A stretch of 64,000 nucleotides of DNA from Nemertoderma westbladi (lineage: Eukaryota > Xenacoelomorpha > Nemertodermatida > Nemertodermatidae): assembly GCA_032718475.1 (NCBI GenBank), contig JAUCBJ010004899.1, positions 1 through 64,000 of the forward strand, written 5' to 3'. The notes beneath the pieces are model-generated. The model did no database searches. It worked only from the letters and a program-made list of their open reading frames with translations, and was not told the origin of the DNA. This document shows positions 11,719 to 22,348 of the stretch, one piece after another. The position numbers were made by a program, and so were the translations under genes. Each line of letters starts with the position of its first letter. Position 1 is the first letter of the stretch.

Positions 11719-11978
11719 GCAAGGACTACTGAAGCAAGGACTGCGCTGCACTGGCACACAGTAAATCCAGACTTCGCTAGCGAAGGCCATGTTGTTTGTT
11801 GTTTTTGTTACTAGAGAGTAGAGACTGAGTAACCAGTTTGAATGATAAACATGCACATTCTGGCAGTCTGGGGTAAAAAATTATGGAGAATCTATTTCTG
11901 GTATTACTGTACTGCTGTATTAGTTTTTCAATTATCTGTTGCATTCATGTATTGTTTTCTATATTTTTGTGTTTATAA
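11719..11978 (+). repeat. Outer inverted-repeat arm, left
   Basis: Reverse-complement partner of about 20930-21222. Shared blocks in the same order are AAGGACTACTGAAG, CAGTAAATCCAGACTTCGCT, ATTCTGGGGTAAAAAATTA-like, AGAATCTATTTCTGGTA and TTAGTTTTTCAATTA. The two arms bracket about 9 kb. Confidence 0.65.
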
Positions 11979-11988
11979 AAATGGGTGC

Positions 11989-12105
11989 AGGCTGGTCACC
12001 TCGCCGCACTGCCACTTCGCCGCAAGTCATCTCGCCGCAGATAATGTGCTGCGAGGTGTCTCACTGTGAATGCCATTTCGCCGCAAACTATCGGACACCT
12101 CGCCG
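11989..12105 (-). repeat. Degenerate 15-bp CGCCGC subrepeats, left
   Basis: Copies of GGTCACCTCGCCGCA-type units, irregularly spaced, forming the outer part of the inner arm. The cleaner tandem set is at 18238-18335. Confidence 0.7.
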
Positions 12106-12534
12106 CACTTCAATATTAATCATTTATTTCTATATTTACAGGAAAGCCTACTTATGGCATTGGACATTATTATAAGAAGAAATAAAATAATACGGTAAGG
12201 TTTGTTGTTCTATTATAATTACTGTATTATATTACATGTTATTATAGATACAGTAAGAGTATTTGAGTAACGTATTAGATTATAGTAAAATACGGTCATA
12301 GAGATTCATATAGAGGACTATGAATGACATATAATGAGTATTCTGACATAGAGGTCAGATCAGAATACGGTCATTGAAGTTGTTTCCTTTCCATGTCAGT
12401 CATTGATTACTTTGCAGCGTTACGAGAAATTCACCAGAAAGCTGTTAAGTTGACATAATGTAACAATAACTATTTACGTACATGTACAATGCGTTCACGT
12501 AGTTTTTGTAATGCAGTACCGGGGGTCAGCCTAA

Positions 12535-12970
12535 TCACCCAACTACACCCAACTTTCACCCAACTACACCCAGCTACACCCAACTTTCACCCAACTACAC
12601 CCAACTTTCACCCAACTACACCCAACTACACCCAGCTACACCCAACTTTCACCCAACTACACCCAGCTACACCCAACTTTCACCCAACTACACCCAACTT
12701 TCACCCAACTACCACCCAACTACACAGCTACACACAACTTTCACCCAACTACACCCAACTTTCACCCAACTACACCCAACTACACCCAACTACACCCAGC
12801 TACACCCAACTTTCACCCAACTACACCCAACTTTCACCCAACTACACCCAACTACACCCAGCTACACCCAACTTTCACCCAACTACACCCAACTTTCACC
12901 CAACTACCACCCAACTACACAGCTACACACAACTTTCACCAACTACACCCAACTATACCACCCATCTACA
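12535..12970 (+). repeat. CACCCAACTACACCCAACTTT minisatellite, array 1
   Basis: About 430 bp of alternating CACCCAACTA and CACCCAACTTT units (10-11 bp), with CACCCAGCTA variants and one internal higher-order duplication. Long open frames rich in His-Pro-Thr-Thr-Pro-Asn arise here only because the repeat lacks stops; I do not regard them as genes. Confidence 0.9.
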
Positions 12971-13241
12971 CCCAACTCTGCAAATACACCAAACTTCAAC
13001 GTTCAACACAACAGCATCCAACTTACACCAAACTATACTGTATGGCACCTATCTTCCACAAATTACAATATGTACAGTAACAAACTCTGAACTTCTTTGA
13101 GGAATTGCTGAGATATGAACTTTTAAAAGTTGCATGTACTCGTGCTGTATCTTGCCATCACTGCCCTGCAATTATGAAAATAACTAACTAACATTTTATT
13201 TTTATTGCAGGTTGATTCTAGAATAATTGATGAATTTAGCA

Positions 13242-13525
13242 ATAAATATACAAAGGAGAGACACAGAGACTATTGACGAACGATCCAGATACCTATAGAT
13301 GTCTACACATACCACGCATCAAAACTCCAAACTAAACTGGCGCTGTGGGATTGCGGTGAAAATGAAAACGGTATTGATACACAGGAGGGTCACCGTCACA
13401 GCCTTAACGACGAAATCGCATTGGAAACTTCTGTTATGGGAATAGCAATGCAGATAATTCGTACAAAGTTAATGGACATAAGTTCTATATTATACAGTAT
13501 GTTTAATGCAATTATAATAATGTAA
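13242..13525 (+). pseudogene. Diverged copy of the unknown frame in the right arm
   Basis: Matches the minus-strand frame at 16132-16401. The first part is disrupted by extra bases near 13300, but the segment LALWDCGENENGIDTQ...MDISSILYSMF is preserved at protein level with few changes. It follows a splice-acceptor-like pyrimidine tract ending in CAG (about 13210). Function unknown. Confidence 0.4.
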
Positions 13526-13911
13526 TTATCCTTTATGTATCATAGAATACAAGAAAAAAACTGTAACATTATTTTCAGCTTCTTTATCTTAAACTTTAAG
13601 GCCTTTATACTGTATTAATTAATTTTTAACGAAACAACAGAAATAATTTTAGAACTTTTTACATTTCTCATTACATTTTACATGTCTCAAGTTTACACTC
13701 CATTTGGCTCCCTGATCCAATCTTAATGGTTAGCAAATAAAGTACTTTCTGTATAATATAGGCGAATAATAAATTTCTCATGGAACCAAAATAATAAACG
13801 AAAGATAAGATCAAATTAATATAAAGGCCACGAAGTTTAGAATAAAACTGTTGAAAATAAAGACTATGTTACAATCTTTCTTGTAATATGATACATAAAG
13901 GATAATTATAA
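13521..13911. repeat. Small inverted-repeat element
   Basis: Ends TAATTATCCTTTATGTATCA (13523-13542) and its inverse (about 13889-13909) flank about 390 bp. The arms extend about 70 bp with mismatches. Part of it is repeated in the right arm at 15.78-16.14 kb. Confidence 0.55.
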
Positions 13912-13913
13912 TA

Positions 13914-14041
13914 TTTTATTGTTAAATTTCTGAATTACTTAACGCTCGTCCTTGGACAAGCCGTAAATACAGTAGATAGATGGATTATTTGCGGCTCGTC
14001 CATAGACGAGCGTTAAGTAATCAAGAAATTTAACAATAAAA
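13914..14041. repeat. Hairpin element, 55-bp arms
   Basis: The arms 13914-13968 and 13987-14041 are inverted copies with about five mismatches around an 18-bp loop. The central word is ACTTAACGCTCGTC. A similar but distinct hairpin lies at 36116-36198. Confidence 0.75.
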
Positions 14042-14369
14042 CAACGTATTATAGTGTATAATGTACTTTTATCTCACTTCGGTCCCTCGTTTCAATATTT
14101 CACTAACTCGAATATGATAATAACTCGAAATAAATTTTCCAGTATTTACTAATTATCATAGTGCGTTAAGGCTCGCCTTTACTACGTGGCTCGCATGTTC
14201 TCGCTGTTATGCCTCAGAACTAAACATTAGATATATTGTACTGTATGTCCTACTCATCTTCACATCCAAAAAAGCGACGTAGATTAGGATTTGTATGGTT
14301 TTTGACAATTTTATAATTTGCTTTATAATTTTTTATTTTCAAAAATCCTTGACCTGCGAGAAAGTGGTG

Positions 14370-14575
14370 AAAGGTAAGTGTAGTTGGGTGGAAGTGAGAC
14401 AATGTTGAGTGTACTGTACTTGGGTGATAGTTGGGTGTAGTTGGGTGGAGAATTGGGTGTAGTTGGGTGTTGTTGGGGGTAGTTGGGTGAAAGTTGGGTG
14501 TAGTTGGGTGGAAGTGGAGTGTAGTTGGGTGAAAGTGAGTCAAAGTTGAGTGTAGTTGGTTGGAGAGTTTGGTGT
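14370..14575 (-). repeat. CACCCAACT minisatellite, array 2 (inverted)
   Basis: GTTGGGTGTAGTTGGGTGAA-type units, the reverse complement of array 1, between the two inner arms. Confidence 0.85.
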
Positions 14576-14857
14576 TCTCTGGGACGAGTCACGCAGTCAG
14601 GGCAAGCCTTAGCGCACAATTGCAATTAGTAAAAATAGGGCAAAATTTCATCTCCAGTCGGTCGTTCTGTCCGCTTGTCTGTCTGTAATGAAACATTCAT
14701 TCGTAAGTAACTTTTGAAGATTTTCGCCAACTGATCCACATTAAAGCCCGATGAGAAACCCCACTTGGGATCCGACTATGTAGCAACATACCTAAAGTGT
14801 GTGACATATTATTCATTCACATGTGAGAATTTAGCTTGGAAACCTCAATGTTGATCA

Positions 14858-15346
14858 GATAGACTTTGCTGATGACTTAGGAGTACTCTCAGAATCATTA
14901 GAGGGAGCCCAACGGCTCCTCAGCTCATTAGAACATTCTGCTTCTAGTGTTGGTCTTTTTATTACCTCCAGAAAGACCACAATTTTGACAGTTAACTTTG
15001 AAAGTCCTCAGCAAGTCTCTGATCGGATGAGCATAAGCTCAAAGGATGGTATGCTTGAGCATGTGGACAACTTCTGTTACCTGGGATCATGGATCCGGAA
15101 GTCAGTTGAGGACCTTCGAATACGTAAGGGAAAGGCATGGGCAGCCTTGAATAGGCTTTCCAGGATTTGGAAGTCACCGAGAATTAATCGGAAACTCAAG
15201 GTCCGATTATTTAGAGCAGCAGTAGTTCCAGTACTCCTCTACGGGAGTCCATGCTGGGCTCTAACTGCTGAGGACACCAAATCTCTGGATGGCACATTCA
15301 CAAGAATGCTACGCCGGGTTCATTGTGTCAAGTACAATGCACACAT
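14858..15346 (+). mobile_element. RTE-like LINE internal fragment
   Basis: Nearly identical to 34.92-35.41 kb of the larger LINE. It starts at the DFADDL (RT motif C) region and encodes the RT C-terminal segment (KVRLFRAAVVPVLLYGSPCW). Both the 5' part and the normal 3' end are missing. A direct repeat of about 27 bp with one mismatch flanks it (14831-14857 and 15347-15373), so this internal piece was inserted, or left behind by recombination, with a long duplication. Confidence 0.8.
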
Positions 15347-15373
15347 TAGTTTGGAAACCTCAATGTTGATCAC

Positions 15374-15780
15374 ATGAGGATTTTCGAATGGGTGGAATGT
15401 CTGAAAGATTAAATACACTTCTCCCATTTCGTTATTTGTAATAAAATAAGCTGAATATTGTCATATCCTACTGTACATATACTGTACAGCATGTACTAGA
15501 GACCACAAGCCGCGTCTATATGATTACGTTGATCAACGTCTGCAATTCTCTACCCTAGTGTGATGAATTATTATTTCTACTACTGTAAGATCTGTAATGT
15601 ATAACGATCTTATTGATTCTCATACTGTAGAGATCTTGTCCATTCTGGCATCGTCTGTATGTGAAGATCATAATAAGTTCCTTGCAGAAATTCCCTTGAC
15701 CTGTACAGATCTTACCAGATCCCCTTTTAGTTTATCAAAAATGTAAAATGTTCTAAAATTATTGCTGTTGTTTCGTTAAA
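15374..15780. other. Non-coding spacer between inner arms
   Basis: No gene or clear repeat apart from several AGATCTTxxC words between 15590 and 15720. Confidence 0.35.
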
Positions 15781-16131
15781 AATTAATTAATGTAAAGGCC
15801 ATAAAGTTCGCCCATGTGAATAATACCAGGATTTCACTTTTCGGTCGACATTTTATTGGAATTTTATGTATGAAGATTTTTTATTTTTTTTAATTTATCT
15901 TTTTGATACGTTTCGTTTTGATACGGCTAAATTTCGTTTATTGTTTTGGTTAGATTCAGCCCTTTTGTAACCTGTGATTTTAATGAAAACCTGGGATTCT
16001 TCACATGGGGGCAACTGCAAAGTGAAATATATAACGGCAGAAAGTGTTTACATGGGCTCAAGATTAAAATAAAGCTGCTGAAAATAATGTTACAGTTCTT
16101 TTTCTTGTATTCTATGATACATAAAGGATAA

Positions 16132-16401
16132 TTACATTATTATAATTGCATTAAACATACTGTATAATATAGAACTTATGTCCATTAACTTTGTACGAAT
16201 TATCTGCATTGCTATTCCCATAACAGAAGTTTCCAATGCGATTTCGTCGTTAAGGCTGTGACGGTGACCCCCCTGTGTATCAATACCGTTTTCATTTTCA
16301 CCACAATCCCACAGCGCCAGTTTAGTTTTATACTGTAGCTTGGATCGTTCGTCAATAGTCTCTGCGTCTCTCCTTTGTATATTTATTTCTAAATTCATCA
16401 A
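16132..16401 (-). CDS. Unknown 89-codon frame in the right inner arm
   Basis: An open frame whose second half (LALWDCGENENGIDTQ ... GIAMQIIRTKLMDISSILYS) is kept at protein level in the inverted copy at 13.24-13.53 kb. It is preceded by TTTATATTTATTGCAG, a plausible splice acceptor at about 16421, in both copies. I do not recognise the family. It may be an internal or terminal exon of a gene carried by the inverted-repeat element, or simply a conserved non-coding block. The first codon is TTG, so this is not an independent start. Confidence 0.3.
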   Translation of the reverse strand: MMNLEINIQRRDAETIDERSKLQYKTKLALWDCGENENGIDTQGGHRHSLNDEIALETSVMGIAMQIIRTKLMDISSILYSMFNAIIIM

Positions 16402-16599
16402 TTATTCTAGAACCAACCTGCAATAAATATAAAACGTTAGTTTGTTATTTTCATAATTGCTCAGCAGTGGGGGCAACATACAGTACATGAAACATTTAAA
16501 AGCTCATATCTCAGCAATTCCTCAAAGAGTTTGTTACTGTACATATTGTAATTTGTGGAAGTTTGGTGCCATACAGTAGGTATAGTTTGGTGTAAGTTG

Positions 16600-16795
16600 G
16601 ATTCAGAGTGGAAGTGGAAGTGCAGTGGAAGTTGGGTATAGTGGGGTGGAACTGTGTGGGTGTAGTTGGCTGAAAGTTGGGTGTAGTTGGGTGAAAGTTG
16701 GGTGTAGTTGGGTGAAAGTTGGGTGTAGTTGGGTGTAGTTGGGTGTAGTTGGGTGAAAGTTGGGTGAAAGTTGGGTGTAGTTGGGTGTTTAGGCT
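16600..16795 (-). repeat. CACCCAACT minisatellite, array 3 (right arm)
   Basis: GTTGGGTGTAGTTGGGTGAA units. Positional counterpart of array 1, about 240 bp shorter. Confidence 0.85.
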
Positions 16796-17312
16796 GACCG
16801 AGTACCGGTAACTAAGTTAAGTACGGAAACGGAAGTAAGACAACATAATGTAATAAGGTTAATACTGTATGTTTATGTTAAATCTTAATTACAAATGTAA
16901 TGTTCTTAGTGGATTGATATACTTATATTTGTTGTCAGTCACTTTTTTTGTTAAGAGCAAAATTATGGTCGAATTACATTTCAAATTAATTTCCATGACA
17001 TTAATAGTAATCAATAATATTGCATTAAATATTATAACTTTTTTAATTTCTTACATTACCAATTTTATTTATTTGTGTGGAATTAATATCGCACTACCAA
17101 ATCGCCAGGACAAATTTAAGAAATTCCAACAAATAATTATTTATTACATGGGAAAAAAGTAGAACTTTTTTTCACTATTCTCGAGGCATTTTTAATACGT
17201 TACTCATAATACTCTTACTGTATCTATAATAATACAGTAAAATAATAGAACAACAAACCTTACCGTCTGACCGTATTATTTTATTTCTTCTTATAATACA
17301 TAATGTCCAATG

Positions 17313-18094
17313 TAGGGCTCGATCGGAGCTCCGGCCTCCGGCTCCGGCCATTTTGGCACCTCCGGCTCCTGCTCCGGTAAAAATATTGCCGGAGTTAATT
17401 TTTTAATAAAGTATTATATTTCGTGCATATTCTAATCTGAACAATTATTTAACACTATAAGTACTGTAGTACAGCTTCAATATCAAGTATAATCTGATAA
17501 TACTGCAGTATTTACTTAAAGTCAATGACTGACTGACTGTACTGCAGTACTGGTACTGGCCAGCTGGCTGACTAGCAGACTATTACAGATAGGCCCTACT
17601 TTAAAAAATTGTAAATGCTATGATTGTACACTGTCAGACTGTACCACTGCCAGACTGCAGCCATTTACTGCTGTCATGCCAGCATACTGTACTGCAGTAC
17701 TGGTAGGCCTACACGTACGGTAGGCTACCTACAGTACACACCTCTACCACAGTTAGACAGTTAGCGAGTTAGGTACTGTAGGCCAAGGTAATTTTTAGCC
17801 ATCAGCGTCAGGCCGTCGCCGTCAGCATCAGGCCGTCGCCGTCAGCGTCAGGCCGTCTGTCCGTGATAAATTAATTACTTAAATTTTAAATTGAAAATTC
17901 GTAAATCTATAAATTATGAAATTAATTAGACCTACAGTATGATTGATTATGAGCGATTGGTGAACGATAACCATACTTTATTTTTTTTTAAATAAATAAT
18001 TAAATTTTTAATTTTTTTGAAAAACTCCGGCTCCTGCTCCGGCCAAATTGTCCAACTCCGGCTCCGGCCAAATCCCAACTCCGATCGAGCCCTA
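17313..18094. mobile_element. hAT-type non-autonomous element
   Basis: Bounded by TIRs TAGGGCTCGATCGGA (17313-17327) and its inverse (18080-18094), with an exact 8-bp duplication GTCCAATG at 17305-17312 and 18095-18102. Both features are typical of hAT elements. The inner ends are CTCCGGCTCCGGCC-type simple repeats; the interior is AT-rich and non-coding. The unoccupied counterpart is the left inner arm near 12155-12170, which reads through without an insert, so this insertion post-dates the arm duplication. Confidence 0.88.
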
Positions 18095-18154
18095 GTCCAA
18101 TGCCATTCTGCCATAACTAGGCTTCCCTGTAAATATAGAAATAAATGATTAATA

Positions 18155-18335
18155 TTGACTTGCGGCGAGGTGTACGATAATTTGCGGCGAAATGGCATTC
18201 ACAGTGAGACACCTCGCCGCAAAGACACCTCGCCGCACATTATCTGCGGCGAGCGCGAGGTGACCTGCGGCGAGGTGACCTGCGGCGAGGTGACCTGCGG
18301 CGAAGTGGCAGTGCGGCGAGGTGACCAGCACCCGT
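18155..18335 (+). repeat. 15-bp tandem subrepeats TGCGGCGAGGTGACC
   Basis: Three near-perfect tandem copies at about 18255-18300, plus flanking degenerate copies in both orientations. This mirrors 11989-12105 in the left arm. Tandem 15-bp units in long inverted repeats recall fold-back transposons, including the sea-urchin TU type (recalled from general knowledge, not checked). Confidence 0.75.
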
Positions 18336-18413
18336 ACTTATTACAGTATTATGTTATTACATTATTATGATTATTATTATTTGAAATGGTTATTTTGAAT
18401 GTGCCCTCTTAGA

Positions 18414-18760
18414 GTGAGGCACGAAAAAAACAAGTACTGGAAATATGATAATGAAAAATCACCACAAAATCAAATTGATTTTATGACCATATAGGTTTTT
18501 TGGGATGCTGATCACGAATATGATACTGAAATATATTGTATATTGTTGATTGTGGAAATTTTGGATATGTGTCAATGTGCGGCAGCGGCACGAAAAATAC
18601 AAGTATATAGAAGAAATTTCATAATCAAAAATCATTAACAATTCAACTTGATTTTTACTGTTTTAGCCATTATGGGTTTTCCTTTTCTGGGGCACTGAAG
18701 CCGCTGATCACGAATATGACACTCAAATCAAAAACACTGTATTATCCAACAAATTAGATT
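18414..18760. repeat. Two ~194-bp degenerate tandem copies
   Basis: CTGATCACGAATATGA occurs at about 18508 and 18703, each preceded by GCACGAAAAA and ACAAGTA words about 90 bp upstream. A third partial copy follows. Confidence 0.5.
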
Positions 18761-18959
18761 TTTGACGTTTGAAATTTTTTGCTACTTGTACTTTTCGTCT
18801 TGGGGGGCCAAAATAACACCAAAAATGATGATTGCATTGCCAGAAAATATTTTTAACAAGTTTATCGTGATTAGCGACCTCGAAAACCCTTCACCCTTAT
18901 ACCATCGAAATTGTAATTTCGAAATCGAAATTAAAATAAATATAAATTTATAAAATGAA

Positions 18960-18984
18960 CCCCCCCCCCCCCCCCCCCCCCCCC
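18960..18984 (+). repeat. Poly(C) tract, 25 C
   Basis: Uninterrupted run of C inside non-coding DNA. Confidence 0.9.
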
Positions 18985-19855
18985 TGGGCCAATTACGTTG
19001 TAAAATTGCACGGGACAGATACAGAGATTGTGTTGATGGATAGCCTTGGATTGCGACCATCTGACCATGCATATAATCAACCTTTGAGTATGTCTTTGTC
19101 TTTGAACAATGTCTGAATGTACTTCAAGTTGGCGAGTCATAAACTCCAACTGACTGACTGACTCTGGCAGTCTGGTGTTTCGAATTCCCAGAGTCGACGA
19201 GCTTCTAAATAAGTTCGCCGGCCTTCTGGAGACTGGCAACTGGAGGTACCCTATAACGGCGACCATAGCTATTGCGACCAGACCAACGGAACAGTTGGTT
19301 ATTACTGTATTAGGTCAGTTGGTCCCAGGCAATGACGCAATGACACTTGATGTGCGGAACTCTTGGGAAACACTCGCCAGTCTGCCAGTGGGGCAGTGGG
19401 TGATACAGATGAAGGCTCTTTCTGGTTTCAGGGGCACGGGGCACTGAATTTTTAACAACTGCAGTATTACCGGTACTGTTAACTGTTATGTGTTATTTAT
19501 TGTACCGGTTCACCAGTATTGGTATACAGGCTGACAGAGTGACATGTGTATAAACACAACCTGGCACCTGGCGCTTGCAGCCTGGCTACAGCTGTCATCA
19601 GTCCATTCTACCATCAGACTGTCAGACCACACACTGACAGACTCGTGTTGGCTGCAGTACCGGTCAGCCTGCAGGCCTGTAATAACTACTGCGGGTATTG
19701 TTACTTTGGGGACCGTCTGTTCGCCCATTAAAACACTTATCTGCTTATATATTTATATATATACGGTACCGCTGCTTGTATTTTATGAAACGCTTTTTAC
19801 AATTTTTTCATTAACTGATTAACCTGTTTTCTACCGACTGTCTGACCCAATGGTT
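18985..19855. other. Non-coding, no gene supported
   Basis: Short open frames on both strands overlap each other and show no domain. CTGACTGACTGACT and CAGTCTG words are common. Confidence 0.35.
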
Positions 19856-19859
19856 TCCC

Positions 19860-20120
19860 TCAATTAATAAAAAGTGATCGTTTATTGTTTTGGTTAGAAA
19901 AGCCCGCATCTGTAACCTGTTCCTTTCCCTCAATTGGCTGATTGGTAAAGCAGTAAAGTGGCTGTTTATTGTTTTGGGGTTTGGTAAAGTGATCGTTTAT
20001 TGTTTTGGTTAGAAAAGCCCGCCTCTGCAACCTGCTCCTTTCACAATTGGTAAAGTGGCCGTTTATTGATTTGGTTAGACAAGCCTGCCTATGTAACCTG
20101 CTCCTTTCCCTCAAAACAAA
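19860..20120 (-). repeat. Family B tandem array, about four units
   Basis: Units of about 65-80 bp containing CGTTTATTGTTTTGGTTAGA and TGTAACCTGCTCCTTTCCCT, the reverse complement of the single copies at 9.43, 26.52, 52.80 and 61.12 kb. Confidence 0.75.
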
Positions 20121-20929
20121 AATGGTGAAATTAATTTGCATGCTTTGTAATGTTTCATACTCGTACCGGCTGACCGGTATTTCTATTATTATACCCAGCT
20201 CAGATTATGCCTGTATGTTGTTATCAGGCAGTCAGGTTATGTATAATAAAAATATTGATTGAGAAAACCATGTTTATCTAAAATCTTTACAATTTTTGGG
20301 AAAATTTTTCACGTATTATTCCCGCTATTTCCCCGAGGAAACCGGGAAATTTGTGAAAATATCAGAGTCTTTTCATTTATCAGTACCGGTATAGGCCTAT
20401 AGACAATGTAGAAACTAGAAATGAATATGAGAACAATTTTATAAGTGTTTTCTCACCAGACGCCAGGACGCAGACAGCCAGACAAGGGTTTTAGGCACAT
20501 GCCAGCATGCAGACATGCGTTTTTAGTGCTTCAGTGCCCCCCAAACCGGAAATTCCCCAGCCAGATGAACGCTTTCTAACCCTTAGATGAAAGGCAAACC
20601 ATCATAGTGTCATCGCCGAGTCGCAATGGCAATGCAGCAATGCGGCAATCCAGTTACCAGTACTAGTAATCAAACCTGCAAATCAAATTAATAGTCTGAT
20701 AGTTATCTGGTTATGGTCTGACGGTTGTCTGGTTGTGTGGCGAAATGTCATTGGTACGAGCTTGTGCTGCATGCTGCGCCGCTTCGGAGGATTACCTGAA
20801 CCTGATGTCTGAACTAGGCCAGTAGGCTGCTAGGCTAGGCCTACCATATACTAGTACAGTAGTACTGCAGTATATACAGGTATACACTGATATTATATAC
20901 CTGATATACAGATATACAGCTACCGGTAC
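20121..20929. other. Non-coding, no gene supported
   Basis: No frame with a domain. Dense TAGGCCTA and CAGTACTG words near 20840-20900. Confidence 0.35.
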
Positions 20930-21222
20930 TCTAAATTATTAAGAAACATTACAATGTAGAAAGCAATACATGAAAGCAATAGGTAATTGAAAAACTAATA
21001 GGCCTACCAGAAATAGATTCTAGGCCTACATAATCCAGTAATCTGATAATTCAGTAATTTTTTACCCCAGAATGTGTATGTTTATTATTCAAACTGGTTG
21101 GTTACCGGTAACACAAACAACATGCAGACATGGCTGCATGGCCTTCAGGCGCCTTCGCTAGCGAAGTCTGGATTTACTGTGCTGCCGTGTGCCAGTCCAG
21201 CAGTCCTTCAGTAGTCCTTGGT
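20930..21222 (-). repeat. Outer inverted-repeat arm, right
   Basis: Reverse complement of about 11719-11978, including the CTTCGCTAGCGAAG palindrome (about 21156). It differs by small insertions carrying TAGGCCTA words. Confidence 0.65.
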
Positions 21223-22348
21223 TGTTGGTGCTTGGTTTAAAGTTTTTAACAAATAAAATGATTGTACCGGTACCTGTCTGCCTGTACACAGGTACACCAT
21301 ACACCAGTACACTCACACTGCTGCACTGTACCACAAACATAAACCAGTCAGCCAGTAAACGGTAAACCATACCCGTAGGCCTACAGCCGTAAACCGTAAC
21401 ACAACAGGACAACACAAACACACAGTCAGACAGTCTGGCAGTTTAAACTTGAAGTATAAAGTTTGTACGTTAACGTTGTTGCCAAGCTGCCAAACAGCCA
21501 AATGCAATCAAAATTACAGTTAAGATGACTAGGGGTGTTCTCTTACACGCTGCAACACTGTTAAATCAGTAAAAAATAAAGATCAACGCAGCACACCATT
21601 ACCAAGGCGTACTACAGTACTACTATACATATGTATATACAGGTACGTCTTGACCAGTACTCACCCATCACTGATCCCCACTAAGTTCCCAGCGCTCTCC
21701 ATACTCCATACAAATAAAATATCACACACTTGATTACTGTATTACTGAATTGCTTTTCATTCCCCAAAACGGTTTATTGATTTATATTGAGCTATTATAG
21801 CAGATTGGTAGGGAGTTCTGGGGTATTTCTGTGTCCTCATTTTAATATATTTCCAATTCTGACATTCTAAATGTCAATAATAAAGAAAAGTCCTGTTCCT
21901 GCGAATAATCCACACTGCTTCGTATTGGAATCCATAATGGAACTGCGGTTAGTACAGTATATACTGTTGGGTATGCCCTTTCTACACCTTGTTTTACTGT
22001 ATAACACGAATCCCCCGCCATGACAAAATCACGATGGTGGCTGTTGTGGAACAGTAAACATAACCACCACCGAACATATACTGGACAGTGTAGGAAACAG
22101 TACTGAATGTAAACTACAGTATATAGCTGTATTCCTGTATTGTATACATGAGAGACCATAATCTGTAAATACGAATTTTTCAATACTATTTGTAAATACT
22201 GTAGGCCAATTGTTGTACAATCAGACAGTACTTGTACAACCAAACAGTACATATAATGCACCCCATCATATAGTACAATAGTTGGAGTAGCGGTTTTTAC
22301 TTTCGCAGAGTTTTCAGCATTCTAGAAATGCAGGCTGGAGAACTGCAG
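21223..22348. other. Non-coding, no gene supported
   Basis: Overlapping minus-strand frames at 21.16-22.26 kb lack any recognisable domain. Confidence 0.35.

Larger units (their letters stand above)
11985..13530 (+). repeat. Inner inverted-repeat arm, left
   Basis: Inverted counterpart of 16132-18342 (ignoring a 782-bp insert there). Shared parts in order are: CGCCGC-rich 15-bp subrepeats (11989-12105); the TTTACAGGAAAGCCTA and GGTAAGGTTTGTTGTTCTAT blocks; the CACCCAACT minisatellite; a pyrimidine tract ending in CAG at about 13210; and a short coding-like segment ending near 13525. Confidence 0.75.
16132..18342 (-). repeat. Inner inverted-repeat arm, right
   Basis: Reverse-complement partner of 11985-13530, carrying the same block order in mirror image. 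It is lengthened by the hAT-type insert at 17313-18094 and has a shorter minisatellite. Confidence 0.75.

Noticed and set aside
12489-13100. 203-codon frame rich in HPTTPN repeats
   Set aside because: It is a by-product of the stop-free CACCCAACT minisatellite; the inverted arrays give similar frames on the other strand and there is no non-repeat conserved part.
18762-19072. Frames reading poly-Gly through the C tract
   Set aside because: The Gly run is the translation of a homopolymer; flanking parts have no conservation signal.
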